Positions 1 through 8,505 of a DNA stretch of 64,000 nucleotides are shown here, one piece after another; the first letter of the stretch is position 1, and each line of letters opens with the position of its first letter. The translations under genes and the position numbers were made by a program. Below the pieces are notes generated by a model. The model did not search any database and was not told the DNA's origin. It saw nothing but the letters and a program-made list of their open reading frames with translations. The stretch is from Phycisphaerales bacterium (lineage in GTDB: Bacteria; Planctomycetota; Phycisphaerae; UBA1845): contig JACKHH010000009.1 in assembly GCA_020639095.1 (NCBI GenBank), positions 1 to 64,000 of the forward strand, in the 5' to 3' direction.

Positions 1-891
1 GACGTGGTCAGCATTCAATTTCTGCACAGTTGGGGTTTTACACCGGAAATGATGCAAACCGGGTGCTCCACCGTCCGGCCCTGGGGGTCGGACATCTGCC
101 CGCCGCCCACGGGTCCGCAACCGCCAACCGAGACAATCGCGCGGCGGCGCGAGATGCTGCGCAACGCGTCAGCCGTCGCGGTCACCTGCGAGAGTTTTCG
201 CAATACCGTCGCGCGCTACGCCGACATCGATCCCGCGGGCATCGCGATCACACCGCTGGGCGTTGACCTGAAGGAGTTTCAACCCGCTCCGCCTCCGTCC
301 GGACCGCCGGTTGTCGGGTTTCTCAAGGGCTTCGGGCATGCATACGGCGCGCCGGTCTTCGTGCGCGCCCTGCCGAAAATCGCAACCGCCTTTCCCAATG
401 TCCTGTTCGAGTTGGTGGGCGAAGGACCAACGTTGCCCGAGTGCCACAATTTGGCACAGAATCTCGGCGTGACGTCGCACATTCGCTGGTTGCCGCGACT
501 CGCGCCGGCGCAGGTCGCGGACACGCTGGCGCGCTGGTCGGTGTCGGTGATTCCGTCCCTCACCGAGAGTTTCTGCATCGCGGCATTGGAATCTTCCGCG
601 ATGCGCGTCCCCGTCGTCGCCAGCGCGGTCGGCGGACTGTCCGAAACCGTCGTCGATGGGCAGACCGGGGTGCTTGTTCCGCCTTCGCAACCCGACGCCA
701 TCGCAAACGCGGTAATCGAGTTGCTCGCAACCCCACAACGACGCTGCGAAATGGGGTCAGCCGGCAGAGCGTTCGTCGAATCCCGCTACGCGTGGGAGCG
801 GTGCATGAATGCTTGGGAGGCGTTTTTTGAGAACGCCATCCACCGGCGCGGAGTGGGAATTGCGAATTACGAATTACAAATTACGAATTGA
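1..891 (+). CDS. Glycosyltransferase family 4 (5' truncated by window edge)
   Basis: C-terminal ~296 residues of a retaining GT-B glycosyltransferase (GT4-like) that would transfer a sugar from a nucleotide donor to a glycan or lipid acceptor at the cytoplasmic face. The frame is open from base 1, and most of the N-terminal acceptor domain lies outside the window. Visible signatures are a PWGSDI segment at the domain junction, ITPLGVDLKEF, a FELVGEGP strand, and the donor-site stretch PSLTESFCIAALE followed by VASAVGGLSETVVDG. The last ten or so codons (ending IANYELQITN) run into a low-complexity intergenic repeat that provides the stop codon. It is followed by another GT4 gene on the same strand. 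The family is clear; acceptor and donor cannot be told. Confidence 0.85.
   Translation, partial: DVVSIQFLHSWGFTPEMMQTGCSTVRPWGSDICPPPTGPQPPTETIARRREMLRNASAVAVTCESFRNTVARYADIDPAGIAITPLGVDLKEFQPAPPPSGPPVVGFLKGFGHAYGAPVFVRALPKIATAFPNVLFELVGEGPTLPECHNLAQNLGVTSHIRWLPRLAPAQVADTLARWSVSVIPSLTESFCIAALESSAMRVPVVASAVGGLSETVVDGQTGVLVPPSQPDAIANAVIELLATPQRRCEMGSAGRAFVESRYAWERCMNAWEAFFENAIHRRGVGIANYELQITN
857..890 (+). repeat. AT-rich GAATTAC word repeat at gene end
   Basis: Short near-tandem repeat of GAATTGC / GAATTAC / CAAATTAC units. The stop codon of the preceding glycosyltransferase lies at its 3' end, so the repeat encodes the tail of that protein. Similar low-complexity word repeats (GATGAAC, ATTCGTC, AAGATCA types) occur near 7658-7690, 13135-13165, 16074-16106 and 58286-58358. 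Confidence 0.7.
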
Positions 892-1001
892 ACGGCTTGG
901 GAGCGTTCTGCGCTCTTGGGAGTTGAGATATCATCGGGCGTATTGCACAGACTGAACCAGCTGCGACGGGTTGTGGCGAACAGGACGTCACCCCAGCCGT
1001 T

Positions 1002-2411
1002 ATGCGCCTGCACAATCGCGTGCACTCGCGGAACGTCGTCGACCTGCGTCAGGGCGCGGCATCGCTGACTGAGCCGTCACGTCAGCGCCGCGTGTTGATG
1101 ATTTCGTGTGCGTTTCCTCCGACCGGCGGGCCGGGTGTGCAGCGCAGCGCGAAGTTCGCCAAATACCTGCCGCAGCATGGCTGGACGCCAATCGTCTGTG
1201 CCGCGGACCACATGCCCGACCTGCCGTACGACACGTCGTTGCTGAGCGATCTGTCCGACAAGCTCGCGGTACACCGCATACAGCTCTTCGATCCGCGTTC
1301 GCGACTTCGTGCGTATCAAACGCGCAGCGGAAAACTGACCGCGAAGCTCGCGTGGTGGTCGGAGCGACTGCTCACGCGTGCCCTGGCGAACGCGATTCCC
1401 GATCACATGCTGATCTGGGCGCTGCGCAGCTACCGCGTTTGCCGGCGCATCATCGAAGATGGCGACAACACCGGCCAACCGATTAACGCGATTTACTCCA
1501 GCTACAGTCCCGCATCCAATCACTTGCTCGGATACTGGCTTCGCTGCGTGACGGGTCTGCCCTGGATTGCGGACTTCCGCGACCTGTGGACCGACGACTA
1601 CTGCTATCCGCACGCGGGTAGATGGCGCAAGCGCATTGACCGCGCTCTTGAACAGCGCTTCCTCGAATCGGCTGACGCGGTGATCGGCGTCACCGATGGA
1701 CAGCGTGACGTGCTGCGCGCGCACCTGCCGCATTCACCCGAGAAGTTCACGACCATCACGAACGGTGCCGACCTCGCCGACTTCGCGAACGTGAACTCAG
1801 GCGTTGCGAGAAGGAAACTACACGGACCGGAAAGCAACTTCGTGCTCACCTTCACTGGCTGGTTCCTGTCGGACCGTGTCAGCGAAGGATTGATCAACGG
1901 CATCGCCCGTTTCGGTCAATGGACGAAGTCCCAACAGCAACGCTTCATCCTGCGAATCGTTGGGGCTGTGTCCGACAGCATGGTGCGGCGATTCCGCGAC
2001 GCGGGCGTGACGGTTGACACCGTCGGCTACCTGCCGCACGCGGAAGCCGTCGAACACATGGCCGCGGCTGACGCGTTGCTGCTGCTCGTGCCCGAAGGTC
2101 GCAATGCCGCAACACTCATCCCCGGCAAGCTTTTCGAATACCTCGCGTCGCAGCGGCACATCCTGCTGGTAGCGCCGCCCGGCGAATCCGACGCAGCCAA
2201 TGTGCTGGCTGCGTGTCGCACCGGTACGCGAGCAGAGCACAATACCGACTCCGTATTCGCTGCGTTGCAGAAGTTGTGGCAGCAGTGGCAAGAGGGAAGA
2301 CCGCTAACGGGCTGCGATCCGGAGCACCTGGAACCCTTCACGCGGCAGCAACTGGCAGGGCAATTGGCGGATGTGCTGTCCAAGGTCTGTTCGCGGCGCG
2401 TGGCTCATTGA
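1002..2411 (+). CDS. Glycosyltransferase, GT4-like
   Basis: A 469-residue GT-B glycosyltransferase. The N-terminal Rossmann domain begins at about residue 30 (VLMISCAFPPTGGPGVQR, a typical GT4 start). The C-terminal donor domain has ITNGADLADF at the junction, NFVLTFTGWF, GYLPHAEAVEHM and a PGKLFEYLAS motif in which the Glu is the family ribose-binding acidic residue. The true start is uncertain. The first 30 residues are not conserved-looking, and an internal ATG at 1098 just before the ISCAFPP segment would also fit; no strong ribosome site marks either. It lies 110 bp downstream of the preceding GT4 gene and probably belongs to the same polysaccharide or glycolipid assembly cluster. Confidence 0.85.
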   Translation: MRLHNRVHSRNVVDLRQGAASLTEPSRQRRVLMISCAFPPTGGPGVQRSAKFAKYLPQHGWTPIVCAADHMPDLPYDTSLLSDLSDKLAVHRIQLFDPRSRLRAYQTRSGKLTAKLAWWSERLLTRALANAIPDHMLIWALRSYRVCRRIIEDGDNTGQPINAIYSSYSPASNHLLGYWLRCVTGLPWIADFRDLWTDDYCYPHAGRWRKRIDRALEQRFLESADAVIGVTDGQRDVLRAHLPHSPEKFTTITNGADLADFANVNSGVARRKLHGPESNFVLTFTGWFLSDRVSEGLINGIARFGQWTKSQQQRFILRIVGAVSDSMVRRFRDAGVTVDTVGYLPHAEAVEHMAAADALLLLVPEGRNAATLIPGKLFEYLASQRHILLVAPPGESDAANVLAACRTGTRAEHNTDSVFAALQKLWQQWQEGRPLTGCDPEHLEPFTRQQLAGQLADVLSKVCSRRVAH

Positions 2412-2450
2412 GAGCGCGGCGATTCGCGACACGCACTTCTTACTTCATTT

Positions 2451-2475
2451 CCGCTCCCTTACAGTCGCGGCTCGG
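2451..2475 (+). repeat. Repeat family B copy 1 (CTTACAGTCGCGGCTCGG)
   Basis: Copy of a 25-bp repeat with core CTTACAGTCGCGGCTCGG. Further copies lie at 2557-2581 and 59506-59530, with an inverted, slightly diverged copy at 59390-59414. It lies in the convergent interval between the GT4 gene and the GT-C gene. Confidence 0.85.
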
Positions 2476-2556
2476 TTTCGTTGTTCATCCTTCATCGTTT
2501 CGCGTCCAGCGTTTCAGCTTGTTCTGCCTTCTGCGTTCTGACTTCTGCCTTTTCCC

Positions 2557-2581
2557 CCGCTCCCTTACAGTCGCGGCTCGG
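2557..2581 (+). repeat. Repeat family B copy 2, contains stop codon of GT-C gene
   Basis: Second copy of the CTTACAGTCGCGGCTCGG repeat. Read on the minus strand it encodes the last residues SEPRL and the TAA stop (2565-2567) of the membrane glycosyltransferase gene, so that gene terminates inside the repeat. Confidence 0.85.
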
Positions 2582-4361
2582 ATTGGCCTAGCGCGTCGCG
2601 GTGCGTTGACGTGATGCCGTCAAACCACTTGCGACGGCTGGGGGGAACACATTCGACAGCTTTGTGATAAGACGCGCGGGCAGCAACCACATCGCCGTCG
2701 AGCAATTCGACGCGTGAGCGCAACAGGTACGCGATGGCCCGCGAGTCATAATTCTCCTTGGGCAACTCAATCACGCAGTTGCACGCGGCAATCAAGCGTT
2801 CGCGCAGTGTTGTACCGGGGAACCCTTCGAGCAAATCCAAGCCGCGAAACTTCGTCAGCTTCGCGTCCGCTGGGTCAGTCGTCACACCCTGCGTGCGATA
2901 GTCGTCCGCGTCCTGCTCGCCGACAAAGTACTTGAGCACGACGCAGCATTTGCCGTTTCGCTGTGCAAGCCGTTGCCAGTGCGGCTCGGATATCGCCAGC
3001 GTCAGCATCGATTCGCCCAGCGGACGCTCCTGATCCTCCGGCCAGTCGAGTTTTCCCCAATACGGCGATTGCCCCGCGCCCAAAGGCCGGTCAGCAAAGA
3101 CTATGACGACGTCGTCCGCGTCATACGTCGCAGCCAAATAGTCAGCCGTTCCGCGCCAATCCGGACGGAAGCACTGCTGCGACAGCGCCCACGTCGAACT
3201 CGCCGGCAACAGCACCAACACGCCCGCACCCACATACGCAAGCGATTTACCAGCGCGCTCGCCAAACGCTTGCCACAAGCGCATGAAACCGAACGCAGCC
3301 AGCGCACACACTACCGGCGTGAGAAACATCGCGTAGCGATCGTTGATCGGATGCTCGGCCACTGCCACCGAATACACCACAAGATACGCCGGACCAGCAA
3401 GTCCCAGGACTGCGAACGTACAACGCTCAGCCAGTGAGTACGTTCGCCACCCGCGCAGCAGCGCAATCAAACCACAGACCGCCAAGAGCAGAATCGGAAC
3501 CGCCCCACGACCGAACAGCGACATCGGTGCCCGCGCCCAGATCCACGCGTTCTGCGTGAGCACCGCGAAGACATGCGCGAACCCGCTGGGTTTAGACACC
3601 GCGTCGTCCGCGGTGAACACCGTCCAACCCGTATCCCCGCCGAGCAAGAAGAGAAGCATCGGCACCGCGAGCAAACCGACGACCACCGTAGCGATCCACA
3701 CGCGCGCGACGCGCTGGCGATTATCCCGGTCCAGCACCCACGCAGCGCTCAGCACAACGCCAAGACAGAGCATCACCACCAGCGGAACCAGCCCGCGCGT
3801 CAGCGTCATCAGCCAAGCAACGAAAGCGTACGCCAGCACACGTGGCGCGGTTGGCTTTTCCATTGCACGCGCGAACAGCCAGAGCGTCACCAGCATCACG
3901 AAGACGAAAATGGTGTAGGGCCGCGCCTCCTGACTCAGCTTCCAGTGCAGCGGCGCAACGGCCAGCAGACCAGCCGCCAGCAGTCCCGCGCCCGCGCCAA
4001 ACCATCGCCGCGCGAGCACAAACAGCATCGCCACACCAGCAACGCCAAACGAAGCCGCGGGCGCGCGCATCATCCACGTCGTCCGCGCGACCATCGTCAC
4101 CGCCCAACCGATCAGGTAATCCAATGGCGGTTGATTGTTCGTCCGCGCGCCAAGCACGACCTGCCACGGCGACCCGGCATATTGCATGGTCTGGAAGTAC
4201 TCGTCGCCCCAGCGTCCCTCGCGATCGAGTCCGTGGAAACGCAGACCGGCAGCTACGAGCAGAATCAATCCGAGCGCGAGCATCGTTCGCCGCGCCGTAG
4301 CGTCCTTCGCGTCGCAAGCAGCCCGCGGGATCGCATGAAATGTGCTGTCAATCGTGGTCAC
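2565..4361 (-). CDS. Membrane glycosyltransferase, GT-C fold (GT39/PMT_2-like)
   Basis: A 598-residue polytopic membrane protein of the dolichyl- or polyprenyl-phosphate-sugar-dependent GT-C class (ArnT/PMT_2-like). The first membrane helix (residues ~27-43) is followed by an extracytoplasmic loop containing WGDEYFQ, the acidic pair expected to be catalytic in this fold. At least nine more hydrophobic helices follow up to about residue 415, then a ~180-residue soluble C-terminal domain. The substrate would be glycosylated on the outer face of the membrane. The start lies 18 bp downstream of the sugar dehydrogenase stop on the same strand, so the two are probably co-transcribed. The final codons lie inside a family B repeat. 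Specific donor and acceptor are unknown. Confidence 0.85.
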   Translation of the reverse strand: MTTIDSTFHAIPRAACDAKDATARRTMLALGLILLVAAGLRFHGLDREGRWGDEYFQTMQYAGSPWQVVLGARTNNQPPLDYLIGWAVTMVARTTWMMRAPAASFGVAGVAMLFVLARRWFGAGAGLLAAGLLAVAPLHWKLSQEARPYTIFVFVMLVTLWLFARAMEKPTAPRVLAYAFVAWLMTLTRGLVPLVVMLCLGVVLSAAWVLDRDNRQRVARVWIATVVVGLLAVPMLLFLLGGDTGWTVFTADDAVSKPSGFAHVFAVLTQNAWIWARAPMSLFGRGAVPILLLAVCGLIALLRGWRTYSLAERCTFAVLGLAGPAYLVVYSVAVAEHPINDRYAMFLTPVVCALAAFGFMRLWQAFGERAGKSLAYVGAGVLVLLPASSTWALSQQCFRPDWRGTADYLAATYDADDVVIVFADRPLGAGQSPYWGKLDWPEDQERPLGESMLTLAISEPHWQRLAQRNGKCCVVLKYFVGEQDADDYRTQGVTTDPADAKLTKFRGLDLLEGFPGTTLRERLIAACNCVIELPKENYDSRAIAYLLRSRVELLDGDVVAARASYHKAVECVPPSRRKWFDGITSTHRDALGQSEPRL

Positions 4362-4379
4362 TGCGGAACCTGCGTGGGG

Positions 4380-5447
4380 TTAGTTCGTCGCGGAAATGGC
4401 AATCGAAGCGGCTGACCGCGTCACCGCCCGTCTATAGTCCACCTCGACCAGCGCTCCGCGCGCGTCCATCGACTGCGCGAGCGCCTCAAGCGTACAGACC
4501 AGTTGCAACCCAGCCCGGCCATCGGTGAGCGGTGTGCGCCCAGTCCGCGCGCACGCGGCGAAATGCTCGATTTCGACCGCAAGCGGCTCGCGCATTTTGA
4601 TGTTGGAAATAACTGCGTCGCCAGCGCACACGCACGTCGCAAACTCGGCATAGTCGGTAAGCGGTGCTTGAAACTCAGCTTCTTTCGAACGATCGAATAC
4701 CTGGATGTGTCGCGAGGTATCGAGATCGTCGTACACCAGCGTGCGTTCGCTGCCCACCACAACGGTCCGCCGCACCTTGTGTGCTTCAAGACGCGACACG
4801 TGCCCGCTCACCATCTGCCCGCCGGTATAATCCATCTGAAGAAGGCACACATCGGCTGCTTCGCGCCCGCAATTGGCACCGCGCGCATTCACCTGCGTCG
4901 GCCTGTCGCCCAGCAGGTAGCTCGCGATCGCAATATCGTGCGGCGCCAATCCCCAGAGCACGTCAACATCCTGTCGCAACCGGCCCAGACCCAGTCGCTG
5001 GCTGTGAATGTAGCGCACCTCGCCAAGTTCACCGGCATCGATCCGCCGCTTCACCTCGTGCAGCAGGTTGTTGTACGAGTAGGTGTGTCCGACCATCAGC
5101 GTGAGGGCTGACTCCTCCGCCAGTTCGACCAGTTCACGGGCATCGCAGCTCGTCGTACACAACGGCGTCTCGACGAGCACGTGATACCCCGCTTCCAGTG
5201 CTGCCCGGGCGTGTACGTGATGCAACTGCGGCGGTGTGGCCACCACGATCGCGTCGAGGCCGGGCAATTCGAGCAGCGCGTCGATTCCGCGCAGCGCCAT
5301 CGTCTCGGGATAGTGCGTGGAAACCCGCTTGCGGGCATCGCCGTCGGGATCGCAGACCGCGACCAGTTCCATGTCGGGGTTCGCCGCAATGTTACGAATG
5401 AGGTTCGTCCCCCAGGCACCGGCTCCGATCACGGCAGTGCGAATCAT
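4380..5447 (-). CDS. Gfo/Idh/MocA family NAD(P)-dependent oxidoreductase
   Basis: A 355-residue dehydrogenase. The N-terminal Rossmann fold has the dinucleotide motif VIGAGAWGTN and DPDGDAR after strand 2. The family signature VATPPQLHHVHARAALEAG follows, with VETPLC in place of the usual EKPL (Glu kept, Lys replaced by Thr). The C-terminal beta-sheet substrate domain contains GLAPHDIAIASYL, equivalent to the GxHxxD region. The start at 5447 is chosen because GGGAGGTGA lies 8 bases upstream; the longer open frame to 5666 would overlap the divergent gene and has no such site. Members of this type (WlbA-like) oxidise UDP-N-acetylsugar acids in amino-sugar synthesis, which fits the aminotransferase-like and formyltransferase genes next door; the exact substrate is inference. 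Confidence 0.88.
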   Translation of the reverse strand: MIRTAVIGAGAWGTNLIRNIAANPDMELVAVCDPDGDARKRVSTHYPETMALRGIDALLELPGLDAIVVATPPQLHHVHARAALEAGYHVLVETPLCTTSCDARELVELAEESALTLMVGHTYSYNNLLHEVKRRIDAGELGEVRYIHSQRLGLGRLRQDVDVLWGLAPHDIAIASYLLGDRPTQVNARGANCGREAADVCLLQMDYTGGQMVSGHVSRLEAHKVRRTVVVGSERTLVYDDLDTSRHIQVFDRSKEAEFQAPLTDYAEFATCVCAGDAVISNIKMREPLAVEIEHFAACARTGRTPLTDGRAGLQLVCTLEALAQSMDARGALVEVDYRRAVTRSAASIAISATN

Positions 5448-5530
5448 GATGCAAGTCACCTCCCGGGGTGCGGATGGATCGACGTTGTCGCCCGCGCCGA
5501 CGCGACATTTGTGATAGACGCGACCTAAGT

Positions 5531-5557
5531 AATATCGGAACTTGCCCCCGCGATATT
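5531..5557. promoter_or_regulatory. Inverted repeat between divergent sugar genes
   Basis: Perfect 7-bp inverted repeat AATATCG / CGATATT separated by 13 bp in the 209-bp interval between the divergently read dehydrogenase and formyltransferase genes. It could be an operator for a shared divergent promoter. No regulator is adjacent, so this rests on sequence symmetry only. Confidence 0.35.
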
Positions 5558-5656
5558 GAAGGGGTGTCCTGCCCATTCCGCGGTCAACCCGAACCCCGCA
5601 GCCGCCGATAATCCACGCAACCGACGCGTCGCGTCGCGATTTCGGATGGCCCGTCC

Positions 5657-6487
5657 ATGTCGTCAATCGTCAACCGCCGCATAGTGTTTCTCGGGGGCAA
5701 ACCGCTCTCCGCGCACTGCCTGCGCGCGTTGCATCGCCACCACGCAGCCCAGGAGATCGATATCGTCGGCGTCGTTTGTCGTCCGAAACGGCAGACGGGC
5801 TGGTGGTCCGGGCCGGGGGTACCTGAAATGCGGGAAACCGCCGAGGAACTCGGCCTGCCGATTCTCGAAAGCGACGACGCGCTCCGCGACCTCGACTTCG
5901 ACCTGGGCATCACCGTCCGCCACAACCGTATCCTGCGCAGCGAACACCTGTCAGCCGCGCGCCATGGTTTTATCAATCTGCACTGCGCCCCGCTTCCGCA
6001 CTACCGCGGGTGCAACGGCTGCGCGCACGCGATCATCAACGGCGAAACGCGCTTCGGCGCGACGCTGCACCACGTTGACGACAAGGTCAACCATGGGGAC
6101 GTCATTCGCGTTGAATGGTGTCCGATTACGGCGGAGATGACCGCGCGCACGCTGCTGGCTGCCGTCGAACGCACCGCGCTGCGCATGTTTCGCGAGTTGC
6201 TGCCCGCGATCATCGCCAATAGGCTGCCCGGCACGCCGCAACACGAACTCGTCGGCAGCGGCAGCATCGTCAGCCACTATTACCCGCAAACGTCACTCGC
6301 CAAGCCTGACATTCAACACATTGACCCAGCCTGGCCCGTGGAGCGCATTCTTCGCCACGTTCGCGGGTTGGATTTTCCACCATTCGAGCCGGCATACATG
6401 GTCCTGAACGGGTGCAAGGTGCACCTGACGACCGATCTGATGCAACACCGCTTGCCACCAACTTCACCGAGGGAGACCGCGCCGTGA
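5657..6487 (+). CDS. Formyltransferase, methionyl-tRNA/sugar N-formyltransferase family
   Basis: A 276-residue protein with the formyltransferase fold that uses N10-formyl-tetrahydrofolate. The catalytic triad of the family is visible: N107 and H109 in INLHCAPLPHYRG and D148 in VNHGDVI, with H124 in GCAHAIINGE. It is shorter than methionyl-tRNA formyltransferase (about 310 residues), and the C-terminal ~80 residues do not resemble the tRNA-binding domain. With a DegT-type gene overlapping its stop and a Gfo/Idh/MocA dehydrogenase divergent, the best inference is formylation of an amino group on a nucleotide-linked amino sugar for a surface glycan. No strong ribosome site is visible before the ATG. 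Confidence 0.8.
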   Translation: MSSIVNRRIVFLGGKPLSAHCLRALHRHHAAQEIDIVGVVCRPKRQTGWWSGPGVPEMRETAEELGLPILESDDALRDLDFDLGITVRHNRILRSEHLSAARHGFINLHCAPLPHYRGCNGCAHAIINGETRFGATLHHVDDKVNHGDVIRVEWCPITAEMTARTLLAAVERTALRMFRELLPAIIANRLPGTPQHELVGSGSIVSHYYPQTSLAKPDIQHIDPAWPVERILRHVRGLDFPPFEPAYMVLNGCKVHLTTDLMQHRLPPTSPRETAP

Positions 6488-7632
6488 CCATGATCGCAAC
6501 CACCGTCGAAACCGCCCCGATTCCGCTCGTCGACTTGCATGCACAGTACGCCGCCATCAAGTCGGACATCGACATGGCCATTGGTGAAACGCTGGAGAGC
6601 TGCCGCTTCGTCGGCGGGCCAGCCATCGCGCAGTTCGAAGCGGATTTCGCGCGGTACAGCGGCGCACGCTGCGGTGTGGGCACGAGTTCCGGAACCAGTG
6701 CGCTGCACCTGGCGCTGTGCGCGCTGGGCCTTGGACCGGGCGATGAGGTGATCATCCCAGCGCACGCGTTCATCGCAGCCGCTGAAGCCATCGCGCAAAC
6801 CGGTGCGCGAATCGTCTTCGCCGACGTCGATGCGGACACTTACACCATCGATCCCGAAAGCGTCGCGCAGAGTCTCACGCCGCGCACACGTGCGATCATC
6901 CCCGCGCACGTCTACGGCCAGATGGCTGACATCCGCGCGCTCAAGGAAATCACCGCAGCCCACGACCACGAAGTGATCATTCTTGAGGACGCGTCGCAAG
7001 CCCAAGGTGCGCGTCGCGACGGCATCCGAGCCGGGAGTGCGGGCAGGGCTGCCTGCTTCAGCTTTGCACCGGACAACAACCTCGACGCCTACGGCGATGC
7101 CGGCATGGTGACAACCGATGACACCGAACTTGCCGACCGCTGCCGGCGACTCGCGAACCACGGCAGGCAGGACAAGTACCATCACGCCTCGATAGGCTAC
7201 AACTACCGCATGGACACGCTGCAAGCAGCCATCCTCAACGTCAAACTCCAGCACCTCGCGTTGTGGACGCTGCGGCGGCGTTCGCGCGCGACCCTGTACA
7301 ATGAAATGCTCGCCGACCTGCCGGGCGTCATCACGCCGTGCGTCGCCGACGAAACCGAACACGTGTACAACCGGTACGTCATTCAGATTGAGAATCGCGA
7401 AGGCCTCCGCGCTTTCCTCGCGGAGCACAACATCGCCGCGGGCGTGCACTACCCCGTCCCGCTGCACCACCAACCCGCCATCCGCCGCCAGGGCTATGTC
7501 GCGGCTCCGCTCCCCGTCACCGAGCAACTCTGCGAACGCATCCTCTCACTGCCGATCTATCCGGAAATGACCGACGACCAGGTCGAACGCGTCGCAACGG
7601 CGGTCAGGGCGTTTGTAGAGAAACAGGCCTGA
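6484..7632 (+). CDS. DegT/DnrJ/EryC1/StrS-family protein lacking the PLP lysine
   Basis: A 382-residue member of the sugar aminotransferase family (fold type I). It has GTSSGTSALHLAL, the Asp of LEDASQAQGA that contacts the PLP ring nitrogen, and NYRMDTLQAAI. At the site where family members have Lys (FxPTKNLGAYGD), this protein reads FAPDNNLDAYGD: the Lys position is Asn198 (AAC, 7075-7077). Without Lys an internal aldimine cannot form, so the protein is either inactive, regulatory or a non-canonical PLP enzyme (compare the dehydratase ColD, where His replaces Lys). Start GTG 6484 overlaps the formyltransferase stop (GTGA), with GAGGGAG 8 bases upstream; ATG 6490 is an alternative. Confidence 0.85.
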   Translation: MTMIATTVETAPIPLVDLHAQYAAIKSDIDMAIGETLESCRFVGGPAIAQFEADFARYSGARCGVGTSSGTSALHLALCALGLGPGDEVIIPAHAFIAAAEAIAQTGARIVFADVDADTYTIDPESVAQSLTPRTRAIIPAHVYGQMADIRALKEITAAHDHEVIILEDASQAQGARRDGIRAGSAGRAACFSFAPDNNLDAYGDAGMVTTDDTELADRCRRLANHGRQDKYHHASIGYNYRMDTLQAAILNVKLQHLALWTLRRRSRATLYNEMLADLPGVITPCVADETEHVYNRYVIQIENREGLRAFLAEHNIAAGVHYPVPLHHQPAIRRQGYVAAPLPVTEQLCERILSLPIYPEMTDDQVERVATAVRAFVEKQA

Positions 7633-7819
7633 TTCGGGGGTCGCGACATCGCGCAACATTCATCGTTTAACGTTCCGCGTTCATCGTTACCCCAGTTCTA
7701 CCCTCTGCCTTCGCCTCCCCTCAATCCGCGCCTCCCATCCGCCGATATATCGGACGATGGGCGCGATTTCCGCGCGCCGGAATTAACGCGGCAAGACCGC
7801 GTCGCGAAGGAGTAGGACC

Positions 7820-8500
7820 ATGCCCGATTGGGTTACCGCTTCGGAAGGATCGCCGCTTTCCACGCAGACCCTGCTGATCAACCTTTCGATCGGCTTGGTG
7901 TTGGGCGTGCTGATCGGTTGGCACTATGTGCGCTTCGGCAGGACGTTGTGCAATCGCCATGCGCTCGCACGCATCCTCGTCGCCATCGTGCTCACAACCG
8001 TCCTGGTGATCTCCGTCGTCAAGGCGTCGCTTGCGTTGTCGCTGGGACTTGTCGGTGCGCTCTCGATCGTACGTTTCCGCACGCCGATCAAGGAGCCCGA
8101 GGAACTGGCGTACCTTTTCCTCTCGATCGCCACCGGTTTGGGCTTGGGCGCGGATCAACAGATTCCCACGGGAGGAGCCGTCATCGCGATCCTCATCATG
8201 ATCTCGATCCATACGCGGCTCACCGACCGCAAGCAGAAGCACAACGTGTACCTCAACGTCGAGTTGCCGCCGGGAACGGGTGCAAACGGTGCCGGTGAAA
8301 GACTCTCGCGCACGGTGGCGGACCACGTCGCCAACGCGAGCATCCGTCGCCTCGACTACGCCGATGATGCGGTACAAGCCACCTACTTCATCGATTGCCG
8401 CGACGATCGCGCGCTCTTCGGCTTGATCGACGCGGTACGCGATCGCTTCCCCACCGCGTCGCTGAGCCTCATCGATCAAACCCACGGCGTGGAGGGCTAG
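7820..8500 (+). CDS. DUF4956 domain-containing membrane protein
   Basis: A 226-residue inner-membrane protein. Hydrophobic helices lie at about residues 18-36, 53-71 and 108-133, with the diagnostic DUF4956 core GALSIVRFRTPIKEPEEL between helices 2 and 3, followed by a ~90-residue soluble C-terminal domain. GGAG at 7808-7811 precedes the ATG. The biochemical function of DUF4956 is unknown. In many bacteria such genes stand next to CotH-kinase and VTC-domain genes, exactly as here (5 bp to the CotH gene), so a role with polyphosphate or protein phosphorylation at the envelope is a reasonable inference. Confidence 0.9.
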   Translation: MPDWVTASEGSPLSTQTLLINLSIGLVLGVLIGWHYVRFGRTLCNRHALARILVAIVLTTVLVISVVKASLALSLGLVGALSIVRFRTPIKEPEELAYLFLSIATGLGLGADQQIPTGGAVIAILIMISIHTRLTDRKQKHNVYLNVELPPGTGANGAGERLSRTVADHVANASIRRLDYADDAVQATYFIDCRDDRALFGLIDAVRDRFPTASLSLIDQTHGVEG

Positions 8501-8505
8501 CAATC

